NCBI RefSeq assembly: GCF_905163445.1
Contig: NC_053190.1
Location: forward strand, 188,501 to 252,500
DNA from: Pararge aegeria
Lineage: Eukaryota; Arthropoda; Insecta; Lepidoptera; Nymphalidae
DNA length: 64,000 bases
Reading direction: 5' to 3'
The position numbers were made by a program, and so were the translations under genes. Position 1 is the first letter of the stretch, and the number at the start of each line of letters is the position of its first letter. The notes beneath the pieces are model-generated. The model was not told where the DNA came from. It saw only the letters and a list, made by a program, of their open reading frames with translations, and searched no databases. This document shows, in pieces, positions 36,070 through 48,200 of the stretch.

Positions 36070-36254
36070 TCAGCGGCGGCGGCGCGCGGCGCACAGCGCG
36101 CCCGCCAGCGCCGCCAGCAGCAGCGCGCCGCCGCCCGCGCCCAGCGCCACGCCGCGCAGGCGCGCGTACTGCGGCACCGCCAGCGCCGCCGCGCCGCGCG
36201 CGCCTGCGCACCGCACCTGCGCCCAGTAGCGCGCGCCCTCCCGCAGCTCGCCCA
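36070..36254 (-). CDS. bdl: bdl exon 9: end of FN3, transmembrane helix, stop
   Basis: Codes GELREGARYWAQVRC, then the membrane helix GVALGAGGGALLLAALAGAL, then CAARRRR and a TGA. The cytoplasmic tail is only four Arg. Both alternative frames stay open past this stop, to 35988 and 35981, and the stop follows a repetitive CGC run. Confidence 0.8.
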
Positions 36255-39200
36255 CTGCACACACGAGCCGTCAGCGGCGCCCGCCCCGCCCGCCCCGCCC
36301 CGGCGCTACTCACCCAGCGCGTACTGCTGCGGCGTGCTGGCGGCCAGCAGCAGGCGCCGCTCGGGCGCCTCGTCGTCGTACCAGCGCAGCTCGCAGACTC
36401 CCGCCGCGCCGCGCCAGCGCACCAGCGCGCCCTCCTCGATCAGCCGCACGCTCACCTGCGGGCCCCGCCGTCAGTGCCGGCCGCGGACTCCCCGCGCCCT
36501 CCGCGGTATACTCACGTCCAGTTCCACGGGCGCGGCGTCGGCGGCGTTCCATTGCGCGACATCATCGGCGTCGTCCGCAACGTCGACGTCGCCGGCCGCA
36601 TCTTCCGTGTCGGCGGCCGCGTCGCCGTCGTCGCCGGTGTCGTCGGCGGAGTCGAGGGCGCCGAGCGGGCCGTCGGTCGCCGGCGCCTCCTCCGCCTCGG
36701 GCGGGAGCTCGGTGGCGCTCTCCTCGCCGTCGGCATCTGCGGCGAGAGCGCAGCGGCGGTGAGCGGGGGGCGCGGAGCCCGGGCGGGCGGGCGCGGCGCG
36801 GCTCACCGGCGGCGCGCACGAACACGGGGCGGCTGAGCAGGCCGTCGCCGCCGGGCTCCTGCGCCAGCACGCGCAGCTCGTAGGCGGCGCCGGCGCGCAG
36901 GCCGGGCAGCGTGGCGCGCGTGGCGCCGCGTGTCGGCAGCCGCACGCTGCGCCACTCGGGCGCGTCGCGCTCGCGGAACCAAACGGCGTACTCGGCGTCC
37001 GCGCCGCTGTGACCTGTGCACACACACGTTCAATAAATTCGAATAAATAATATAAGCTCATTGAGCAACTCATACATAGTTACATTAGGAGACGGAAATA
37101 ACCCGGAAAAAGGAAATAATCGCGCCACAAAACTGAAGTGGCATACTCTCTAGTCATTATCATTCATCAAGCCTGTACCCACACAACCGGACACAGGGTG
37201 CTGTCACGCTGCCCGAGTGCGGTTTGGAAGACTGCACTCAATCTTGAGAACATCACGTAGAACTCCCAGACATGCAGATGTTTTCCTTCAAGGTTAAAGA
37301 AGGAACTTAATCGTCAAGATTTTCTTATCATCCGCTAATTGCAAAAAGCTTTTTGCAATTAGCGGATGATAAGAAAATCTTGAAAATGCTATGTTGAAAA
37401 TGGTTACTAGCTACATTCTAGCTAGAATGTAGCTAGTAACCATTTTCAACATATTCGTCTATGATAATATATCCTCTTAATATAATGTATGAATAAGATG
37501 GAAAGAAGAAGAAGGAACTATACAAATCAAAACAAATTCGAGAATATATCTCGAAAACAATGCTCCGGTAGGTATTTACTTTAGTTAGCACGCAAAGTGG
37601 AGATAGGTCTGTAAGTGCTCACTATAGAATATGTTCGCCAGCTTTCTTGTGAATAGAAGTTATGAAGGCTGTCTTCAAATGATTTTTTACAATTCGCTCG
37701 TGTATTGATTTGTAAATAGCATGCTTATTAAATAAGATAGGGATTAAGCACATTTTTATTCAATGAAATGTTTGTTTGTACCTAATAGGCTCCGAATGTT
37801 CTGGGCCGATTTTAACCATTTCTTCGCCAAAAGAAGAAAGAAGAAAGAAGCTTAACCGTCACGTATAATTTTATCGACAAGAGTACCTATTATCAACGTG
37901 CAAATGAAAACCGAAATAATACTTCAGAGACTTTAGAAATACATTCTTTACTGTCTTTGAAATTTATCTGTGAAATATATGCTAATAGTTTTCCAGTTAA
38001 CCATTGACATCATTCATTCGACTATTTTCATTTGTATATTATAAGTATATTATTCATAAAAATATTCAACAGTCATATAAGTACACATAACACAAGCTAC
38101 TTTGGGGCTAGATGGCGGTGTGTGTTTTGTCGTAGTATATTTATTTATTTATTTTATTTATTTTACTGAAAAAAATCAACAACATACAACCCTAAAATCA
38201 CATGCAAAAGTAAAATCAGGTGTCTGTTGTCACTTTAATAGCTAAGAGTCGCGTAGCGTAGGTACTATACACGTGTCGGTCTTTTGTCTACAATAATGTT
38301 GTCATAATAAGTAAACCCTGAGAATGTTTTGAATTTGTTTGTATGGAAAAATACGTTCCTTTTGATTTAATATTTTACAGGGTGAATTTATTCCTTATAA
38401 AATATACATATATGATTATACTTAAGCATCCTTCGACAGTATTTCGTAATTCCGTTACACGTTGTATAGCAGTAAAATACTTTTAAATTCGCTGTAATTC
38501 TATATTCAATTTAGAAGTTATCGCGAGTTTTAAAATAACAACTTTAAAGAAAAGGAAAAGTCAATTGTTATATAACCAATATACCCCGTATACCCAGCAC
38601 TGCGCTGGGTATACATACGGCTCTACAAATAGTAAGAAATCCAGACAGCTGGACACCAATACCGTGTCTATGAAATCAAATAAATTTTTGTTCTTCAGAT
38701 TATGCGCTTGCAGGTATTGATCCCGAGCCCCACTCGCGGTTACGGCCCTCACGGACGTTCAGCATAAAGTCAAACAGTAATGAGAACGAGCCGTCTGGAT
38801 CCGGCGCACGTACCGGGCGCCCAGGACAGCTGCACGGCGGCGCCGGGCGCGGGCGCGGCGCGCAGGTCGTGCGGCGCGCGCGGCGGCACGTTCTCCAGCA
38901 GCAGCTCGCTGCGCACGCGCAGCTCGGCGGCGGCGTTGCTGACGCGGCACTCGTACACGCCGCGGTCGGCCGGCGCCAGCGCGCGCAGCGTGAGGTTGCC
39001 GCCGCGCAGCAGCGCCGAGGCGGGCAGCGCGCGGCCGTCGGCGCGCGCCCAGCGCACGGCGGGCGCGGGCGCGTCGGGCGGCGCGCGCGCCTCGCACGGC
39101 AGCGTCACGGCGCCGCCCACGCGCGCCAGGTACAGCGGCTGCGGCGCGGCGGCCAGCGCGGGCGGCCGCAGCACGCGCACGCGCACGCCGCCCGACGCGC

Positions 39201-42200
39201 CCGCCGAGCCCAGCGCGTTGTACGGCGTGCACGCGTACACGCCCGCGTGCGACTCGTCCACCTGCGCCGCGAGGCCGGTCGCCGTTACACTCCTATGACA
39301 TCTAGTTAAGGCACCAGTGTGCACTGTGACTTTGATTTTAAAGTTTATTAATCCAAGTTTGGATATACCTATAACGTACGACATCGCCTCAATACTATAG
39401 CCGATTTCGAGGTCTCTTAATGAATGTGAGCAAGAAAATTCATTTAAGGTCAGAGAAAAGAAATGTCTCACTCAGCGATCAATCTAATCTATAACGTATG
39501 TCAACAGAAGGGTACCCACTCGATTGAAAAGCAGACTGCCGTTCCTACTGTAGAAGACGCCGGGCACGTTATAGGGGTCGAACAGGAAGCCGTCCTTCTC
39601 CCAGCGCAGGTTGGTGAGCGGCGGGTTGGCGCTGAAGTGGCAGTCGAGGCTGGCCGCCTTGCCGTGCGCCAGCAGGCGCTCGGCCGGCGAATGCAGCACG
39701 CGCGCCGCGTCTGCAACGACTGCGGCGTCAGGCGCGTCGGCGGGAGGTCCCCGGGGCGGGCGCGGGGCGGGCGCGGGCGCGCAACTCACACTGCACGTCC
39801 AGCCAGGCGGAGGCGCTCTGCGTGCGGCCGTCGGGCGCGCTCACGCGGCACTCGTACTCGGCCAGGTCGGCGGCGGCGGCGCGCGGCAGCAGCAGACTGC
39901 CGTTGGGCGCGGGCTCGCGCGCGGGCTCGCCGTTGCGCAGCCAGGCCACGCGCCACTCGGGGCTCTTGGGCTGGCACTGCAGCTCGGCGCGCTCGCCCTC
40001 CAGCACCGTCACGTTGTGAGGCGGCGTCGCGATCAGGTTGCCGCCTGCGCGCGAGTGGATGCGGTTAGCGGAATTGCGCTTACATCTGTCACCCGCCCGT
40101 AATCGTCGAGATATCTACACTCGAAATTGTAGATGAGCTAGGACACACGATCCGGAAACTTCATGACATCTTTTCGCCCAAAAATCCCTCAGTGCCCGAA
40201 GATCAATGTCGTCGAGCGGTGCGTGTTGCCAGTGATGACTTAAAGTTCTGCAACTCGGTCACTTACGATTACGAAGGGCTTGCTAAGAAGGCTCAATGAC
40301 ACTCAGCGGGCGATCGACGGTGGGAGCTATGCTGGGAATAACTTACGTCATCAAATTAAAGATGAGGAGATCCGTGGACGAACTGGAGTTATGGACATAG
40401 CTCAACGAGTCACGAAGCTAAAGAGGCAATACATAGCTCGCATACATTGGTCGCGGAGCTAACACTCAACCGACGACATTTGGTTGTAGATCATCCTCAA
40501 ACCGCAAGCCGCACCCACTCGTAGCTTGACGAATAAAAGTTTTAGGAACCCAATGAGCTCGCTGCTGCTCCAAGATAGTAGGGAGAAGGGCGCGAAAGGG
40601 AGCGCACCGTCGACGTCGAGGTAGTAGAAGGTGCCGTTGTTGCGCGCGGGCGGCGAGCGGTTGGGGAAGGCCACGCGGCAGCGGTACAGGCCGGCGTCCG
40701 CCTCGCGCACGGCGCTCACGTTGACGGCGCCGCCGCCCAGCGCGCCCGCGCCGCCCACGCGCCGCACGCGCCCCTCCCAGCGCTCCGCCACGCGCGGCTC
40801 GCCCTCGCCGCTGTACCACGAGAAGATCGTCTCGCCCTGCAACGGACACGCACGCTGCACAAACCTCACGAGTGAACGGCAATAATCTCTCTTCCTTGGC
40901 CGCAGGTCCAGGCTACTGGAACTGCTGAATTTATTTTACTACAGAGAACTCTGTCAATTATACACCGAATTTGATGATTCTTTTTAAGCAAAGTTATTTT
41001 ACCTACTAATTTAAAATAACGGATCAAGACTTTTTAGGGGTACAACAGTTTGACAATTCAGATAGAATTTGATGTGGAAATAGGGTGAGTAGTAGTATAA
41101 TAGAGGTGAGTGGGTGAGGGCCTCGTGTTTACTATGCTTTGTGAAATCATAATAAAGCGAGGGAATCTGTGATTCAGAGTAATAACATCCGTATGATTCG
41201 TGATATTAGTGCTTGAAGCTTATCAACTCATTAAGATGGAGATGATGATTCAAATGATGCATGATGCATGATGATGCAACACACAGGACGTCACGATGTA
41301 ACGCTCCGCTCAGAGCAATAGCTCGAGAAAGGGGTTCAGTGTGAACGATGAGTACCTGAGTACGTGCACATACAAATACTTGGCTAAGTTATTCGCCAGC
41401 GTAGACGAAGTTAGGACTCTCGTTCCATAGCTATGGAAGAAAGTTCAGTGTTAACGTTGATTTACAGTAAATATATAAGCTAAATTAGTATGGAAACTAG
41501 AACCGATTGTTAAAATAATTACCAACGCTCCACTGCATTGAAGTGTTAGGGTTTTCATTGTAATTTATGTACACTTTTAAAAAGTTTCTGTATCTCAGCT
41601 AGTAGGTAGTAGGCTAGTAGGTAGATGCCAACGGGACCCCAGTACTAAGACACAACTGCCCATCTTCCCGACCGTCGCATCCGTCCGACAGCGGGCTGTG
41701 TCTAATGAACCGTAACAGGTAAAGAATTCAAATTGTCCATTGTTAATATGTGTATTGCCGCTATAAAAAAAAATAATCAGTTCAATAACTAACAAACTAG
41801 CGAGCGTTAATGTTTACTGTAGTCTAAACCTTTAATAATAATAATAATAAATTTTGTTTCAGGCATAGCACATATACAGGGCAATTAACATTTTAAAAAA
41901 ATAACATAAAAAGAAGCACAAATTGAATTTAAAATAATAAAATAAACAAGAAACAAGTATTAAAGTAATAAATAGATATAAAAAATTTATATAAATTAAA
42001 TCGATACCCATATTGTAAATTGACAAATTTGCACGGCATCCATCTTGGATTTCAACAGCAATATCATATTCGTTCTTCACCATCCGGAACACCTTAAAAC
42101 ACATGCATATTGTTAAATTGTAAATTTGGCAAAGCTATCTTGGATTACAAAAATAATTTCATATTCATTCTAATCCACATAAAAATGTGAATTTCCTTCT

Positions 42201-45200
42201 AACGGAAAAACAGACAGACTTCCCCCGAAACTTTAAAATAAGTGCTAAGCACAAATACAAAAAATCCAATAAATTTCCTAACAAACAATGTAATGTAATG
42301 TTATGTATTTATTTGTATGAATATGTGATAAAATGTTTTTAACAAAATAAAAAGTCGCAACATATCCAATCAGGCAACCCCAACATACAAAATTTGGTCA
42401 ATTAAGTATATACTTAATGATTAAACGAACTTACCTGTACGTGAAGTTCAATCATAATTACTCGAAGGGCTTCGTTCGAAGATATTAGCAATGTACACAT
42501 TGTAGTTTCACGTTAGGCTCGCCGTTTCGCACTTTATTTCGGAGGTAGGTAGAAAAAAAAAAAAAAAAAAAAATGATGTTACACCACCTGCCACGATCAT
42601 GTCATTAAGTTTAGAGAGTGCTGAGCTGTCGCTGTAGAATAATTAATTATTATCTTACGTATGTTTCACGCCTAGGGGTATGGCTAGCCCATGAAAGGGA
42701 GGGAGGGTTGCTAATATCTTCGAACGAAGCCCTTCGAGTAATTATGATTGAACTTCACGTACAGGTAAGTTCGTTTAATCATTAATTACTCTCGAGCTTC
42801 GTTCGAAGATATTAGCAATGTACACATTGTAGATGTTGAGAGAATGTAATAATCGTGAAATATATGAATCTACTTTATTTGTAATGATTAAAAAAACAGA
42901 CAATCTTATTATCAAAATAGAATGATAAACACCACTTTAACAAAATCACTAACAAATTAATTAAGAAATAAAATTTATCAATTCTCCATTATAAGAATTT
43001 CCTAAATGATTATAATATAATTACATGAATCTTTTTAGTGAGGTTTGTATAATGAAGTACAGGCAATAATGATTTTAATTTTAAGTATTTAATACGTTCC
43101 TGGCAAATACTCTATATGAACAATTCTCATTAGATACTATTCTATTGTAGTATTTTGCGAAAACTAAGGAATTTGAGCTCCACCCTGCAGTATTTCTAAT
43201 AATATCTATACTCACTCCTGCCCTGAAGGCTTTGGAAGTCGATGCATGCCTAGTACTGTAGGCAGTAAATATGGATGTGTCTATCCCACACAAATTTAAG
43301 GTACTTTTGATCCACCTACTCAATGTTTGAGAAGTGACTTTCCCATGAGGTTTTCGGAATGAAATGAACAATGTATTTACATCTTTTCGTAAGTCCTTGG
43401 TTCTTTCACAATATAGTTTCAAAGCATTCGCAGGACATATTTGTGATCTTTGTGAAAAGAAAGGTAAGTGTAATATTGGCTGTAAAGCACCCAACCGTGA
43501 AGTCTTAATGAAGTCTGGAATTTTTATTATTACTTCGGAACTTGTGAAATTAATATTATTTATATCTATCAAAGAAAGTGTTTGAATTCTGTGAGCTGTA
43601 ACCAGAGCCATCAGGGTGATTCATTTTTTGCTCAATTGATCGAGTTTTAGATTTTCATTGGGGTACCAATTAGATAAATAATCTAAAACTTGCTCAGTAT
43701 TCCATGTTAGATTATATTTAGGCAATGTAGGTCGTAAACGAAAAACTCCTCTTAGGTATCTCTTAGTTAAATCATTGTTAACTACATCCTGACCTAACAA
43801 TAATGAAAGAGCAGATCTACAAGTGTTTATTGTTCCGTATCTAGCATTTGAATCAAAATTATAAGATAGAAAACTCAAAACATTCGTAATCGAGGCATTA
43901 TAAATATGTAAATCATTATCTTGACAGTAGGTAAACCATTTTTTAAAACAAATGTCATACTGTTTGAGTGTATTGTCTGCAAGCGACGCCAGCATCACTG
44001 GGATGGATGACTGAGGGACTCCTCTTTGGAGTAGCGCAGTCCGGATAAAATCCCTACAACCAGGGTAATCTGTCGGTGTACTGCGCGATCGCTACAATGA
44101 GAAATTATCAAATTATCCTGTGAGTTTAAAATCAATGGTTTTGATGTCAGAAGTTTCTTGTAGAGTGGGTACCACGGTTGTGTTGGCCATTGAGGCACCA
44201 CCACAATCCCTGTTCCCTTTTCGTTAATTATTTTTCGCAAGGTCTTAAGGACAATAACAATTGGCGGAAACGCGTAAAAGAAAAAATCACTCCACGATAT
44301 AGTAAACGCGTTGATTGCAAAGGCATCCGGATCTTTATACCACGAAACGTATGTGTCACATTTGTGATTTATCCTACTCGCAAACAAATCTATAGAGGGT
44401 ATACCAAACATCGTTGTAATTGTAATATAAGCGTTGTTTGATAACTCCCACTCAATATCAGGATGCGTTCTTCGCGATTCTGCATCCGCGATTTTATTGT
44501 CCGAACTGCGAATATAATCAGCATGGACCGTTATTTTACGTATTTCGCACCATATCCATAATTGCTGTGTTATCCCTGTCAAATGTGGAAACTGGATGCC
44601 CCCCATTCTATTTACATAAGATATTGCAGTCGTATTATCAATACGAAGTAAAATTTAACAATTTTGGAGGTTATTTGCAAAATATTTAAGTCCTAAAAAG
44701 GCTGCAAGTAATTCCAAGTAATTTATATGTAATTGCCGTTCTTGTTCACTCCATGGCCCACAAGCGGTATCCTCACCACAGGAGGTCCCCCAACCCGTTG
44801 TTGAGGCATCAGTAAATATTTCCATGGCACTTAGTCACCTTTTATTTTACACACAGCATAATCAATAATGCTTAGCCACCGATCAAACACCCATGTTAAA
44901 TTGTTTGGTATTGTCATGAACCTGTCATAGTTTTCATCTTCCCTTAGATTCAGATATTTACAGCGCTCAAAATCCTTAGTGTATAGCCAGCCGTAATCTA
45001 CAGCTTGGCACGCGGAGGTGAGTAAACCCAAAAACCGAGCAAATTCTCTTATTTTACACCTTTTTAAGCTTTTAAATTTTAATATTTCATTTTTTATTTT
45101 ATATCTCTTATTGTCAGGTAATTTTATTTCAAATTTTTTGGAATCTATATTTACAGGATTGTTGAGGCGTAAATACACTTTTATCTTTATTAATTATAAA

Positions 45201-48200
45201 TCCTAAAGATTCTAGTAATGATCTTGTATCGGACAAGTTCTGTAAACAGTTATTATAAGATTGCCCGACTAAAAATAAATCATCTAAATAAATGGTAGAC
45301 ACGTATCCCATGGATCTCAATAGTTTTGCAACAGGTTTAAGAATCTTAGTAAATACGGAAGGAGCTGTATTCAATCCGAATGGTAAAACATTGAATTCGT
45401 AAAGATTGCGATCCCATTGAAAACGTAAATATTTCCTTGAATTCTTATGAATTCTTATGAACTTCTTATGAAGAAATAAGTCAAGCGGCCTGCCGGTTTT
45501 ACCGTTTCTATCGCCTGTGTCGTGAAGGCTGCTGATGCAATGACGTCTTCGAGGCAGCGGCGTGCTGCGTCGACGTCGTCGTCCGCCTCACCGTCTGATG
45601 TCGCGCTGTTGGCCGAAAGCCCCTCGCTGCCGCTTGGTGTGGCGGCGCGCGCTGACTCGTGAGGGGCGCCCGGTAGTTTAAAGGCTGCCTGGTGATAGCT
45701 GCAGCTGCGGGAGTTGCGGGCTTTTGTGCTCCTGGCCTTGCTGATAATCTTATATCTGCGCCAGACTTGTTGATAATTTTAGCCGACCTTAAAGCCTTCA
45801 GATAAATTATTACCTAACAGCAACTCATCAATTTTGGTCTTCTCCAGATGCTCTTTTAATTCTTTTTTAACAGTACTGAGAATAAAAAATCTCCTAAGCA
45901 CTGAGTCACTGTGTTGAATATCTCCTAGGATTCGAGCCGTATCCATTAATAGTTTGAGCAGCTCTTGCTTTGCCTCAGTGGAGGACAAGAGTAAGGTAAT
46001 AGCTGCGCAGAGTGATGACAGCGCAGAGGCGGTTGATACTTGCTTATTTTCTATCCCTTTATCACGTTTTGCTTGACTATCTGCCAGGGATGCACGAATT
46101 TCGGCGTTCAGTGCCGGCGCTTTTATTAATTTGCAATTAGCCGGAGCTAAATATCTATCTCTTAGCTCTTTTCGGTTTTCTTTGCTTAACCCAGTAGTAA
46201 CTACTTATGTGACTTAACCTAACAGCTAAGTCTTTTTGTATATTATCACCATATTCTTTGACGGTGGTTGGATCCTCTCCTAAAATACTCAGTAGTTCTG
46301 GGTTTAATGTAGGCTCTGTTTGTGCATCCGGCAGAGCAACTATCAATTCATTAGCAGTAACTGGGTCATTTGGGCGCTGGAGCTGCGGTGATGCGCTGGC
46401 TACAGGAGCAGCCGCTGTTGCAACCGTATCAGTAACGTCAGAATGGTGGGTATTCCCATTGCTCTGTTCCAAGGGTTCGTTCCAATAAGAGCAGCATTCT
46501 TGAGGTTCTGTGACATCAACCTCAATGGCGGCGATCGGTTCGCTACCTGTGAAGCGAAAATTTGCTTCGGTTATTTACCATAAGGGTGTATGTGAGACTC
46601 CGGTACGAGAAACACGCAAACCTGTACAATATGGGTGTATGTGAGACTCCGATATGAGAAACACGCAACCCTATTTTAAAGGTAGGTATATATGTGTAAT
46701 TCCTATTTGAGATACACGCAACCTAATTGTGATACCTATGTCTGAATATTCATTGCAACTTGCAAGCAATCACATCTTTTATTAAAAGTTAAAAATAATT
46801 ACTTACTGTTCGGGTCTTGCAGCGACATGTTATCGCTATCCGACGACAATGTACGGCGTCCTCGCTTTCTTGATATTTTACGTTCTATGTTTCTTAACTT
46901 TTTCGCTAAATAATCGAAATCACAATCGTCACTTCTATCTTTCTTCCTTTTCGGCATGATAAACTCTTAAAAACAATCCTTATCTCAAAGAAAACACTAA
47001 TTTATATTTAAAAACGTACGAAACAGCGATGCACTAAACTGTGAATGACATGATCGTGGCAGGTGGTGTAACATCAATTTTTTTTTTTTTTTTTTTTTCC
47101 TACCTACCTCCGAAATAAAGTGCGAAACGGCGAGCCTAACGTGAAACTACAATGTACATTGCTAATATCTTCGAACGAAGCTCGAGAGTAATTATAAACA
47201 ATCTAGCTCTGAGGCTTCAATTTCAGAAATTCATCAATTGAAAAAAATACATAAGCATACTCAATAGCCACTTTTTCAATTTCAGTATTCTTAAATTTCT
47301 GATAAGTACGGTAGTTACTGATTTTGGTATTGCATTGAATATCTTTACATACATGGTAGGTACGGTTTTTCGAATACATGCTGTCCTAGGGCACTTATTG
47401 AATATGATTTGTGTCTTTGATTCGAATGCGCCTTGGAAACAAATCAGTAACCTTCCTGAAGCCTTCAATTTTTCAATCTTCACAAAAAATGTAGTTTAAA
47501 AAACGAAAGTTTCGGTTTTGAGACAATCGAGTTTAAACAGCCGTTACACGTAAACACAGACATTTTTAAAAAACCTGTGATAATAGCTTAAGCCATGTTC
47601 GCGCCGACGAGCCTGGTGCGACCACGGACATGCGGTCACGGTAAGTGGGTATATGTATGGCTAATAATCTGTGCTAGGACTTTACAGTTTCTTCGTTAAG
47701 AAAAGTTAATCTATATATTTGTGTATAGAGATTTTATTTATATATTTTACCTATTCTGTGGTACTTTGCATTTCCTCAGTTCTGGGAATATTAGGTGACT
47801 GTTTGGCGTTACCGCAAAGCACAGCTCACAGCACAGCACAACAAAGCGGAAAATAGTGTGCCGTCTATTTTCTGCCTGTCCAGCTCTAAGTAATCAATCA
47901 CGGAAGGAAGGAACTGTTAACCCCGTGTGACTAGGCCAAACTGTCTGGTTTGAAGTGGTTTTAATCAATGTCCTCCGAAGAGACGGGAAGACTCGAAAAT
48001 TTTAAAATAATACAAACATTTTTAACGTTAGTTTATAGGTTCATTTACGCAAGTACGCACGCACGCTTTTAGATGTTCGTGTTGCGTGCTGTGCTCGCGA
48101 ACACGTGAAAACTACATAGGTTTATTATTTTTTTTAGGTTTAGGCATTTTATATTAGGTTTAGGCATTAAGTTCATGACTTCTTGTACTAATATTTACAG

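Larger units (their letters stand above)
37014..38813 (-). other. bdl intron 5, with palindromes and repeat remnants
   Basis: AT-rich, 1.8 kb. Contents: a SINE remnant (37200-37310), two long perfect palindromes (37314-37453), an interspersed repeat also found in the Mlc-c intron (37910-38480) and a small hairpin at 38588-38614. No extra exon was recognised. Confidence 0.75.
42415..47194 (-). mobile_element. DIRS-type tyrosine-recombinase retrotransposon, degenerate, in bdl intron 1
   Basis: A 4.8-kb element on the minus strand. It has inverted terminal repeats (42453-42606 and 47043-47194), a further 40-bp extension on the left end, and an internal complementary region (42710-42832) that joins reverse complements of both outer ends. 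This terminal design is unique to DIRS elements, which replicate through a circular intermediate. Gene order on the minus strand is gag, RT, RNase H, tyrosine recombinase. In-frame stops, frameshifts and loss of the RT N-terminus make it inactive. No methyltransferase domain was seen. It is in the same orientation as the host gene. Confidence 0.9.

Noticed and set aside
35988..36260. 90-residue minus-strand ORF ending at 35988 as the bdl C-terminus
   Set aside because: It is out of frame with the FN3 and membrane-helix frame at the exon 9 acceptor. Kept only as a possible tail if an indel is hidden.
36471..37073. Long Ala/Asp-rich and Arg-rich ORFs on both strands over the bdl exons
   Set aside because: GC-rich exons lack stop codons in all frames. 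Only the frames that splice in phase and give Ig/FN3 motifs were kept.
42415..47194. LTR retrotransposon or endogenous retrovirus
   Set aside because: Termini are inverted rather than direct, an internal complementary region is present, and the integrase is a tyrosine recombinase. This is DIRS.
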